A stretch of 15,677 nucleotides of DNA, taken from NCBI GenBank assembly GCA_937919795.1, contig CALFOA010000242.1:1-15677 (forward strand). The letters are read 5' to 3'. Of the stretch, positions 7,645 through 13,431 are shown piece by piece (the first letter of the stretch is position 1; every line of letters begins with the position of its first letter). The translations under genes were made by a program, and so were the position numbers. Source of the DNA: an uncultured Neisseria sp. (GTDB lineage: Bacteria > Pseudomonadota > Gammaproteobacteria > Burkholderiales > Neisseriaceae). The notes under the pieces are model-generated. The model did no database searches, was not told the DNA's origin, and saw only the letters and a list, made by a program, of their open reading frames with translations.

Positions 7645-8004
7645 ATGAAAACCCTTTATCAATGGCTGCTGCCCGCAACAGCCCTGTTGCTGACCGCCTG
7701 TGCCCAGCAATCGCACAGCCTGTATGCCTGGAAAGACTACAATGAAACGGTGTACGAGCGCCTGAAATCCGATGGCAAACCGATTACCGAGCAGTTGCAG
7801 CGTATGGAAAAATACATGCAAACCGCACGCGACAAACAACAAACTCCGGCACCGGGCGCACACGCTCATCTGGGATTGTTGCTGGCCGACAGCGGCCAAA
7901 TGCAGCAGGCTGCCGAGCAGTTTGAAGCCGAAAAACAGCTGTTTCCTGAGTCTGCCGTGTTTATGGACTTCCTCAACCGCCACTATACGGGAGCCAAAAA
8001 ATGA
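7645..8004 (+). CDS. DUF4810 small lipoprotein
   Basis: The product is 119 residues with a lipobox LLTAC (Cys19). The mature part begins with the characteristic YAWKDYNETVYERLK segment and continues as helical, repeat-like sequence (AHLGLLLADSGQMQQAAEQF) resembling one TPR-like helical pair. I chose ATG 7645 because AGGA (7633-7636) lies 8 nt upstream and the signal peptide starts there; a longer frame from 7612 would read into the previous gene. Its stop overlaps the next start by 4 bp. It is the middle gene of the operon and probably a partner of the two others; its function is not known. Confidence 0.87.
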   Translation: MKTLYQWLLPATALLLTACAQQSHSLYAWKDYNETVYERLKSDGKPITEQLQRMEKYMQTARDKQQTPAPGAHAHLGLLLADSGQMQQAAEQFEAEKQLFPESAVFMDFLNRHYTGAKK

Positions 8005-8684
8005 ACAAATGTTGGCACAAAATGATCCCGCTGGCGGCCGCCCTGCTGCTGGCGGCCTGTAGCAACCTGAAACCCGCCGCGCCGATGGACTATTCCGCTT
8101 TTAAAGAAAGCGATCCGAAATCGATTTTGGTGTTGCCGCCGCTAAACGAATCGCCGGATATCAAGGCGAGCGCCGGTATGATGACCGCTTCCGTTCGCCC
8201 GCTGGCCGAAGCCGGTTATTATGTGTTTCCCGCTGCGGTGGTCAACGAAACCTTCCAGCAAAACGGCTTGGTTAATCCGGCTGAAATCCATGAAGTACAA
8301 CTGGAAAAACTGCGGCAGATTTTCGGCACCGATGCCGTGCTCTACATCACGGTAAAACAATACGGCACCAGCTACCAAGTGGTTCAAAGCGATACTCGGG
8401 TCACCGCCGACGCCCGCTTGGTCGATGCCCGCAGCGGTAAAGAGCTGTGGAGCGGTTCAGCCACGGCCTCTACCGCGGAGCAACAAAACCAAAATCAAGG
8501 TTTGGCGGGTATGCTGCTCAGCGCCATCGTGAACCAGATTGTCGCTTCTGTTGGCGACCGCGCTTTCGATATAGCCCAAATCACCGGAGCACGCCTGCTG
8601 CAAGCCGGCCCGCCGCGCGGCATTCTGTACGGTCCGCGCTCGCCTCAGTATGGGCAACAAACAGCCGGTGCTATAGCCAAATAA
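8001..8684 (+). CDS. DUF799 / GNA1162-family lipoprotein
   Basis: The 227-residue lipoprotein has a lipobox LLAAC (Cys20). The mature part matches the GNA1162 family (meningococcal NMB1162, explored as a surface antigen and structurally related to TolB-N/ABA-1-like folds as I recall): PKSILVLPPLNESPDIKASA (39-58), AEAGYYVFPAAVVNETFQQN (70-89), then IFGTDAVLYITVKQYGT and a DARSGKELWSGSA strand pair. The start overlaps the DUF4810 stop (ATGA), so coupling is likely. With the CsgG-like gene it forms a conserved triplet in Neisseria and other proteobacteria that is thought to be an outer-membrane or transport assembly of unproven function. Confidence 0.9.
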   Translation: MNKCWHKMIPLAAALLLAACSNLKPAAPMDYSAFKESDPKSILVLPPLNESPDIKASAGMMTASVRPLAEAGYYVFPAAVVNETFQQNGLVNPAEIHEVQLEKLRQIFGTDAVLYITVKQYGTSYQVVQSDTRVTADARLVDARSGKELWSGSATASTAEQQNQNQGLAGMLLSAIVNQIVASVGDRAFDIAQITGARLLQAGPPRGILYGPRSPQYGQQTAGAIAK

Positions 8685-8702
8685 CTTCATTCATCACCGT
8701 AT

Positions 8703-8780
8703 CGTCATACTCGGGCTTGACCCGAGTATCTTGATTTTCAAAGGAAGCGGGAGATACTCGGGGCAAATCCGAACATGACG
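8703..8780 (+). repeat. REP-like double palindrome, copy 3 (degenerate right arm)
   Basis: The left arm (8703-8731) is identical to the other copies. The right arm (8752-8780) has several changes (GGGGCAAATCCGAACATGAC), so the long stem is weakened. Orientation is the same as copy 2, and the centre is similar (AAGGAAGCGGG). It follows the operon stop by 18 bp and may serve as its transcript end. Confidence 0.82.
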
Positions 8781-8784
8781 AAGA

Positions 8785-8891
8785 TATAGCGAAAGCACTA
8801 AAAAACTGATACAGCGTTATCTCGCTTTGTCGTACTACTGTACTGCCTGCAGCTCGCTGCCTTGTATCAATTCTTTATTACTTTCGCTATA
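8785..8891. repeat. Correia-like element, 107 bp
   Basis: The element is bounded by TATAGCGAAAG and CTTTCGCTATA, with terminal inverted repeats of about 29 bp that differ at a few positions (both continue to CTGATACA / TTGATACA). The interior (GCGTTATCTCGC, GTACTACTGTACTGCCTGC, CGCTGCCTTGTATC) follows the interior of the classical Correia element (GGCGTTGCCTCGCC, GTACTATTTGTACTGTCTGC, CGTCGCCTTGTCC) as I remember it. The length matches the short Correia class of about 104-108 bp. The classical ends are TATAGTGGATTAA, so these ends are divergent. Confidence 0.75.
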
Positions 8892-8934
8892 GTTTTGCGA
8901 CTATACATACTCGATGGATCGGCAAATAACATCA

Positions 8935-8975
8935 ATGCCTGTCTGAAAGCGAATAATCGGCTTTCAGACAGGCAT
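8935..8975. terminator. DUS hairpin between convergent genes
   Basis: The stem extends beyond the DUS to 15 bp (TGCCTGTCTGAAAGC with GCTTTCAGACAGGCA, 8936-8950 and 8960-8974), with a 9-base loop. It lies between the convergent GNA1162-type gene and the small minus-strand gene and is followed by TTTTATTT on the plus strand, so it probably works in both directions. Confidence 0.8.
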
Positions 8976-9004
8976 TTTATTTAGGTGTGCTGAGTTTGAA
9001 TCCA

Positions 9005-9313
9005 TCAGCCCGCACCCCACACCACTCGATTGCCATAATAGTGGCTACCGTTGATTAAAACCTGGCACGCCACCCCACAAAAATGCCAAGCGCTGCCGAT
9101 TTTCACGGTGATTTTTACGCCGTTCTCTTCCCAATCAATGCGCTTTCCAAATAAAGAGCGCAACGATACCGATGTTATAGGGGCATCTCTGTGGAAAACC
9201 TCTTTGCCGTTGATATACACCGCTTCGGCGGTGCGCGCCAAACTCCACGCGTTCTTCACCAAAATATCGATACCTTGATATTCGGTTTGCCAGCTTTTTT
9301 CAAATTTCTTCAT
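9005..9313 (-). CDS. Small protein of unknown function
   Basis: I do not recognise this 102-residue protein with confidence. It has no signal peptide or membrane segment. It begins MKKFEKSWQTEYQG and alternates short hydrophobic and charged stretches (IDILVKNAWSLART, AVYINGKEVF, VKITVKIGSAW, CQVLINGSHYYG), which suggests a small beta-rich fold with repeated strand-turn units around ING. It contains two cysteines near the C-terminus (FCGVAC). Base composition and codon use are close to the core genes, and the frame is full-length with a stop just before a DUS hairpin, which supports a real gene. No strong Shine-Dalgarno is visible before ATG 9313. No neighbour hints at a role. Confidence 0.65.
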   Translation of the reverse strand: MKKFEKSWQTEYQGIDILVKNAWSLARTAEAVYINGKEVFHRDAPITSVSLRSLFGKRIDWEENGVKITVKIGSAWHFCGVACQVLINGSHYYGNRVVWGAG

Positions 9314-9503
9314 ACTTTCATCGCTTTCATGGTGAATTGGTCGGATAGCAAACGATTGCCTTATTGAAGTTGACCCATTTATTCCATATAAATTTCAAGG
9401 GATGAGCAGATACCCAATATTCACAAAGTTACTTTGATCTTTTTATCAAGACAACAAGCCTTGCCTATATCTGTTGCTAACACTTGATAAGCTTCCATCA
9501 TAA

Positions 9504-9544
9504 ATGCTGTCTGAAAACAAGCTTACAAGTTTTCAGACAGGCAT
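9504..9544. terminator. DUS hairpin with one broken arm
   Basis: The right arm TTCAGACAGGCA (9532-9543) is exact. The left arm reads TGCTGTCTGAA (9505-9515), one C short of the DUS, so the stem has a bulge. The pairing could still fold. Confidence 0.6.
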
Positions 9545-9763
9545 TTTGTTTACTCGAAACACACATTGTCGCGCTCCTGCCTCATCTCTACCTCCACATC
9601 ATCCAAACCTGTTGCAATTTTAAAATATTAGTGCCAAACTAGCCTGAAATATCCAAACATATACCATTAAAAGTTTAATATTTGGCATATTTAAAAACAA
9701 AATAAAAAAACAAAGCATTTAAATTTCAAAATCATTGTTATTAAAAATGCAGCACCATCTACT

Positions 9764-9769
9764 GAGGAG
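9764..9769 (+). promoter_or_regulatory. Ribosome binding site of phhA
   Basis: GAGGAG lies 7 nt before ATG 9777. It places the start there and not at 9735. An ATG at 9772 is followed at once by a stop (TGA). Confidence 0.8.
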
Positions 9770-9776
9770 TAATGTG

Positions 9777-10562
9777 ATGACCACCACTTATCTCGCCCGC
9801 GAAGCCGATGCGCAAGGCTTTATCGACTACCCTGCTTCAGAGCATCAAATCTGGCACGACCTGATTGTGCGCCAACAAGCCGCTTTGCCCGGTCGCGCCT
9901 GCCAAGAATATCTCGACGGACTAGCCAAATTGCAGCTGCCGCTCGACCGCATTCCGCAGTTGGGCGAAATCGACAGCGTGTTGCAAGCAGCCACCGGCTG
10001 GCGCACCGCCGCCGTGCCCGCGCTGATTTCGTTTGGCCGATTTTTCGGTTTACTGGCCGACAAATCCTTTCCGGTGGCCACCTTTATCCGCCGCCGCGAA
10101 GATTTCGACTATATTCAAGAGCCGGATATTTTCCACGAAATCGCCGGCCATTGCCCGCTGCTCACCCATCCGGCGTTTGCCGCCTTCAACGAAGCTTATG
10201 GCAAACTCGGTTTGGCCGCCGATAAAACCGAACGCGCCTTTCTCGCGCGCCTGTATTGGTTTACCGTTGAATTCGGTTTGGTCGGCCAAAATCCCGAAAA
10301 TCGCCGCATCTACGGCGGCGGCATTTTGAGTTCACCCGCCGAAACCATCTACGCGCTGAGCGGCGAACCAGAATACCGCGAATTCAACATTGCCGATGTA
10401 TTGCGCACGCCCTACCGTATCGACCGCATTCAGCCGATTTATTATGTAATCGACAGCATCGACACCTTGTTTGAAGTGGCACAAACCGACATCATGGGCG
10501 CCGTTCGCCGCGCCATGTCGCAAGGCTTGTTTGCCCCGCACCCGAGCTTGGCCATTGCATAA
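9777..10562 (+). CDS. phhA: Phenylalanine 4-hydroxylase
   Basis: PhhA is a cytoplasmic iron enzyme that hydroxylates phenylalanine to tyrosine using oxygen and a reduced pterin. The 261-residue length equals the short bacterial form (about 262 in Pseudomonas), which lacks the regulatory domain of the animal enzyme. The iron-binding triad is complete: HEIAGH gives His120 and His125, and YWFTVEFGL gives Glu165, 45 residues from the first His as in human PAH. The block RIYGGGILSSPAE is also intact. It is followed after 27 bp by phhB, which regenerates the cofactor, so the two form an operon. Upstream is a long A/T-rich control region, so regulation at this promoter is likely but no known operator was identified. 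Confidence 0.97.
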   Translation: MTTTYLAREADAQGFIDYPASEHQIWHDLIVRQQAALPGRACQEYLDGLAKLQLPLDRIPQLGEIDSVLQAATGWRTAAVPALISFGRFFGLLADKSFPVATFIRRREDFDYIQEPDIFHEIAGHCPLLTHPAFAAFNEAYGKLGLAADKTERAFLARLYWFTVEFGLVGQNPENRRIYGGGILSSPAETIYALSGEPEYREFNIADVLRTPYRIDRIQPIYYVIDSIDTLFEVAQTDIMGAVRRAMSQGLFAPHPSLAIA

Positions 10563-10576
10563 CCCACACCATCATC

Positions 10577-10583
10577 AAAGGAG
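10577..10583 (+). promoter_or_regulatory. Ribosome binding site of phhB
   Basis: AAAGGAG lies 6 nt before ATG 10590, in the 27-bp gap after phhA. Confidence 0.8.
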
Positions 10584-10589
10584 AACAAC

Positions 10590-10931
10590 ATGAGCGAATT
10601 ATCCCAACAAAGCTGCGAAGCCTGCCGCGCCGATGCGCCCAAAGTGAGCGATGCCGAACTGCCGGAACTAATGCGCATGATTCCCGATTGGCAACCAGTG
10701 GTGGTCGACGGCGTATTACAGCTCAAGCGCGAATTTAAGTTTAAAAACTTCAAACAAGCGATGGCCTTCAGCAACCGCTTGGCCGAGTTGGCCGAAGCCG
10801 AAGGCCACCACCCCGGCATTTTCACCGAATGGGGCAAAGTCACCGTCACCTGGTGGTCGCACAGCATCCAAGGCTTGCACCGCAACGACTTTATTATGGC
10901 GGCCAAAACCGATACTTTGCTGGAAGCTTAA
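10590..10931 (+). CDS. phhB: Pterin-4-alpha-carbinolamine dehydratase
   Basis: This cytoplasmic enzyme (PCD/DCoH family) dehydrates the 4a-hydroxy-tetrahydropterin left by phenylalanine hydroxylase, so that the cofactor can be reduced again. The 113-residue product has the active-site block [19 protein letters not shown] (71-89) with His73, His74 and Pro75, and the later His91 in WSHS. The N-terminus carries a CEAC pair (9-12). It directly follows phhA in an operon, which is the usual pairing. A DUS hairpin terminator lies 20 bp after the stop. Confidence 0.96.
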   Translation: MSELSQQSCEACRADAPKVSDAELPELMRMIPDWQPVVVDGVLQLKREFKFKNFKQAMAFSNRLAELAEAEGHHPGIFTEWGKVTVTWWSHSIQGLHRNDFIMAAKTDTLLEA

Positions 10932-10950
10932 AATCGTTTTATCTAAATAA

Positions 10951-10982
10951 ATGCCTGTCTGAAAAGTTTTTCAGACAGGCAT
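10951..10982 (+). terminator. DUS hairpin terminator after phhB
   Basis: DUS 10952-10963 and reverse DUS 10970-10981 form a compact stem with a 6-base loop, followed by ATTTTTTG. It closes the phh operon. Confidence 0.9.
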
Positions 10983-11040
10983 TTTTTGAAACCTTTGCAA
11001 AAATACCTTTTCGAGTACTGCGCTTGATTGAGCAGTAACT

Positions 11041-11182
11041 TCCCGCCCTTTGCGGGGGAAGGTTAGGATGGGGTGTGTTTGAGTGATGAGCCAATGCTTC
11101 TTCTTACTCAACCAGCCACCCTTCCCCTAACCCCTGAAACCGCACTCTTTGAGCTAACGGGATGGGGGAAGGATTCCTGTTA
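11041..11182. repeat. G-rich ~140-bp element, copy B (inverted relative to copy A)
   Basis: Blocks GGGGGAAGGTTAGGATGGGG (11054-11073), GTTTGAGTGATGAG (11077-11090), ACTCAACCAGCCACCCTTCC (11106-11125) and GATGGGGGAAGG (11161-11172) are the reverse complements of matching blocks in copy A at 1515-1655. The terminal palindromes are less regular here. Confidence 0.78.
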
Positions 11183-11224
11183 TCTCAACCCTATCCTACG
11201 ATACAACCCATTTTGCAAAAGCCT

Positions 11225-11293
11225 ATGCCTGTCTGAAAAGGCAAGTAAAACCGCAGCCGATTCCAAGCGGAAAACTTTCTTTCAGACAGGCAT
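11225..11293. terminator. DUS hairpin upstream of the DUF3617-like gene
   Basis: DUS 11226-11237 and reverse DUS 11281-11292 form a stem of about 14 bp with a long loop containing a small inner CCGC/GCGG pair. It lies immediately upstream of a TATAAT box, so it may insulate that promoter and not end a specific transcript. Confidence 0.6.
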
Positions 11294-11297
11294 TTGT

Positions 11298-11303
11298 TAT
11301 AAT
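11298..11303 (+). promoter_or_regulatory. Probable -10 box of the DUF3617-like gene
   Basis: TATAAT is exact and begins 5 bp after the DUS hairpin, 29 bp before ATG 11333. The -35 position falls inside the hairpin arm and is a poor match. Confidence 0.45.
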
Positions 11304-11332
11304 GCCCCCCATCTTTTGCAAAGAAAGCTTTT

Positions 11333-11764
11333 ATGTTCAAGTACATTCTGCCGGTTTTGGCACTACTGGCCGCCCCGTTGGCACAATCGTTCGAGGTGAA
11401 AGCCGGTTCGTGGCAATTTCCGCACCGCATTTCCTGGCAGGAACGCGAAAGCAAACGCGCAGATGCGGTTGAAGGCGTGGAACAGATGTGTGTGAGCCGC
11501 GCCGCCGCAGCCGATTATGCCAAAGCGCAAGCAGCAGAATTAGAAGCCGACGGCTGCCGGATTGAAGATAGGCAGGAAAACGGCGATGTGGCCAGCTTCC
11601 GCGCCGTCTGCGAACACCAGCTTGGCTTCCAACTGCATTATCAAAAGCTTTCAGACAGCCGCATTCAGGTGAAGCAAATCGTCAGCAACACCAAAGGCAG
11701 CGATTATGTGGTGGAAGGCGAAATGCAGCACCAAAGCGATGACACCAGCCAGTGCAGCGATTAA
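11333..11764 (+). CDS. Small exported protein, probable DUF3617 family
   Basis: The 143-residue product has a signal peptide (MFKYILPVLALLAAPLAQSF) with likely cleavage near residue 19, so it is periplasmic. The mature part shows the DUF3617 pattern as I know it: GSW near the N-terminus, then cysteines in MCVSRAAAAD, GCRIEDRQENGD and AVCEHQLGFQ, followed by beta-strand text and a final Cys. DUF3617 has no established function. It lies 113 bp upstream of mltA, and that gap carries a variant DUS and a small GGCGGCT/AGCCGCC dyad, so co-transcription is possible but uncertain. Start ATG 11333 has only a weak purine tract (AAAGAAAG). Family assignment is moderate. Confidence 0.72.
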   Translation: MFKYILPVLALLAAPLAQSFEVKAGSWQFPHRISWQERESKRADAVEGVEQMCVSRAAAADYAKAQAAELEADGCRIEDRQENGDVASFRAVCEHQLGFQLHYQKLSDSRIQVKQIVSNTKGSDYVVEGEMQHQSDDTSQCSD

Positions 11765-11776
11765 TGCCTGCCTGAA
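11765..11776 (+). repeat. Variant DUS at the end of the DUF3617-like gene
   Basis: TGCCTGCCTGAA differs from the DUS at one base and starts immediately after the stop codon. No reverse partner is near. A different 9-base DUS fragment (TTCAGACAG, 11650-11658) lies inside the gene. Confidence 0.45.
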
Positions 11777-11831
11777 ACCAACAGAGCAAGTGTCTGCGAA
11801 GTCATTACACCATCAAATGAACTTTTACCCC

Positions 11832-11857
11832 GGCGGCTCCGTCCATCGAAAGCCGCC
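11832..11857 (+). other. Small dyad upstream of mltA
   Basis: GGCGGCT (11832-11838) and AGCCGCC (11851-11857) can pair across a 12-base loop, 20 bp before the mltA start. No T-run follows, so it is not a typical terminator; it could affect mltA expression. Confidence 0.35.
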
Positions 11858-11877
11858 TATTGATTTGAGAATAATTT

Positions 11878-13218
11878 ATGCATCATCAACCGATTTCCCG
11901 TTTTGCCGCCGTCGCCCTGCTGGCCTTATTGGCCGCGTGTACCAGCAAGCGCCCGCCCACCACCACGCCTACCGACAGCAGCGGCGGATACGTTCGTGCC
12001 GACAGCGCTCCGCTGCCCCCCGGCCAACACGCACCGCACGGCACCGTGGTCAACCCGTCCGGCACCACCGTCAGCTACCGCGCCGTCGACCACCACGCAC
12101 TGCCTTCTTGGACATTTCAAAATTTCACCAACAGCCTGATTTCGTTCAAACAAGGCTGTACCAAGCTCAAAGCGCGCGCCGATTGGCAGAACGTCTGCGC
12201 GCAGGCTGCCCGCACCCCCAACCTGCACTTCTCCGCCAAACACTTCTTTGAAAAATACTTCACGCCATGGGAAGTGAGCGACAACGGCCAGCTCGGCGGC
12301 ACCATCACCGGCTATTACGAACCAATTTTAAAAGGTGACACCCGCCAAACCAGCAAAGCCCGTTTCCCAATTTACGGCATTCCGAGTGACTTCATCAGCG
12401 TCGATCTGCCCGCCGCCAACCGCAACAGCCGCGGCACCGTGCGCGTGAAACCCACCGGCAACAACAAAGGCGCCATCGCCGCCGACGGTACTTACACCGC
12501 CAATCTGGCCGACTTCCCGATTACCGAACGCAGCCGCACCATCAAAGGCCGCTTTGTCGAAGGCGGTCGCTTCGTTCCCTACTACACCCGCGCCCAGATT
12601 AACGGCGGCGCGCTCAACGGCAAAGCACCGATTTTAGGCTACGCCGAAGATCCGGTAGAACTGTTCTTCCTGCAAATCCAAGGCTCCGGCCGTCTGCAAA
12701 CCCCGTCCGGCGAGTTTATCCGCTTAGGTTATGCCGATAAAAACGAACATCCTTATGTATCCATCGGCCGCTATATGGCGGATAAAAAATACCTGCCGCT
12801 GGGGCAAACCTCAATGCAGGGCATCAAAAAATGGATGCAGGAAAACCCCTCGCATCTGGCCGAAGTGCTGGGGCAAAACCCCAGCTATGTGTTCTTCCGC
12901 AAACAAGAAGGCGAAGACTTAGGCCCAATCGGCGCACTCGGCACCCCGCTTAAAGGTGAATACGCCGGCGCGGTTGACCGCCATTACATCACCCTCGGCG
13001 CCCCGCTGTTCCTCGCCACCTCACACCCGGAAAGCGGCCGCGCCCTCAACCGCCTGATTATGGCGCAAGACACCGGCTCCGCTATTAAAGGCGCCGTACG
13101 CGTCGACTTCTTCTGGGGCTACGGCGACGAGGCCGGTAATAAGGCCGGTAAAATGAAGAGCACCGGCTATGTGTGGCAATTGCTACCCAACGGTGTGAAA
13201 CCACAATATACGCCGTAA
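11878..13218 (+). CDS. mltA: Membrane-bound lytic murein transglycosylase A
   Basis: MltA cleaves peptidoglycan glycan strands in the periplasm, forming 1,6-anhydro ends, and sits as a lipoprotein on the outer membrane. The 446-residue product has lipobox LLAAC (Cys21) followed by a Pro/Thr-rich linker, then the MltA domain with TGYYEPILKG, and RFVPYYTRAQI. The C-terminal 3D domain is present: AQDTGSAIKGAVRVDFFWGYG with Asp398 and Asp410, of which one is the catalytic acid in this family, then GDEAGNKAGKM. The length fits the neisserial form (about 440). Peptidoglycan turnover by MltA releases cytotoxic monomer fragments in gonococci. A DUS terminator follows the stop by 30 bp. Confidence 0.96.
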   Translation: MHHQPISRFAAVALLALLAACTSKRPPTTTPTDSSGGYVRADSAPLPPGQHAPHGTVVNPSGTTVSYRAVDHHALPSWTFQNFTNSLISFKQGCTKLKARADWQNVCAQAARTPNLHFSAKHFFEKYFTPWEVSDNGQLGGTITGYYEPILKGDTRQTSKARFPIYGIPSDFISVDLPAANRNSRGTVRVKPTGNNKGAIAADGTYTANLADFPITERSRTIKGRFVEGGRFVPYYTRAQINGGALNGKAPILGYAEDPVELFFLQIQGSGRLQTPSGEFIRLGYADKNEHPYVSIGRYMADKKYLPLGQTSMQGIKKWMQENPSHLAEVLGQNPSYVFFRKQEGEDLGPIGALGTPLKGEYAGAVDRHYITLGAPLFLATSHPESGRALNRLIMAQDTGSAIKGAVRVDFFWGYGDEAGNKAGKMKSTGYVWQLLPNGVKPQYTP

Positions 13219-13247
13219 GGATTAGGTTAACCTCCCGGCAAAATAAA

Positions 13248-13287
13248 ATGCCTGTCTGAAAATAAGCACTTGCTTTCAGACAGGCAT
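13248..13287 (+). terminator. DUS hairpin terminator after mltA
   Basis: DUS 13249-13260 pairs with reverse DUS 13275-13286, extending by AAA/TTT to about 14 bp. TTTTTATTT follows, so it is a good intrinsic terminator. Confidence 0.87.
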
Positions 13288-13329
13288 TTTTATTTCATAG
13301 GAAAGATAGTCTATTCCCTCTCATTTCAG

Positions 13330-13422
13330 TATAGCGAAAAAACTTTATTTCTACCACGGCGTTGCTGCACCTGGCTTACTCTATATACTGCCTTGTGGTA
13401 AAAATAAGTTTTTTCCGCTATA
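13330..13422. repeat. Correia-like element, 93 bp
   Basis: The element begins TATAGCGAAAAAACTTTATT and ends with the reverse complement (AATAAGTTTTTTCCGCTATA) with one extra base. The paired ends extend to CTACCAC / GTGGTA. The interior includes CGGCGTTGC and ACTGCCTTGTGG, shared with the classical Correia interior, but the element is 14 bp shorter than the copy at 8785-8891 and its end sequences differ beyond TATAGCG. Confidence 0.7.
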
Positions 13423-13431
13423 GCAGTTGGC

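Larger units (their letters stand above)
9314..9776. other. Gene-free AT-rich spacer upstream of phhA
   Basis: About 460 bp separate the divergent small gene and phhA. It holds a DUS hairpin with one defective arm (9504-9544) and, from about 9600, very A/T-rich sequence with TGCCAAA (9632-9638) and TTTGGCA (9681-9687) as an inverted pair. This is the likely control region of phhA. I see no other gene. Confidence 0.7.
10932..11332. other. Gene-free spacer between phhB and the DUF3617-like gene
   Basis: This 401-bp spacer contains the phhB terminator, the second G-rich repeat (11041-11182), a second DUS hairpin (11225-11293) and a TATAAT box. Open frames crossing it read only through repeats. 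Confidence 0.8.

Noticed and set aside
8391..8403. GATACTCGGGTCA inside the GNA1162-type gene, matching 13 bases of the REP-like arm
   Set aside because: It encodes a conserved-looking SDTRVT stretch, lacks the palindromic partner, and is probably coincidence.
11191..11454. An 87-codon minus-strand frame
   Set aside because: It overlaps a DUS hairpin and the signal-peptide region of the exported protein gene; it reads through repeat sequence only.
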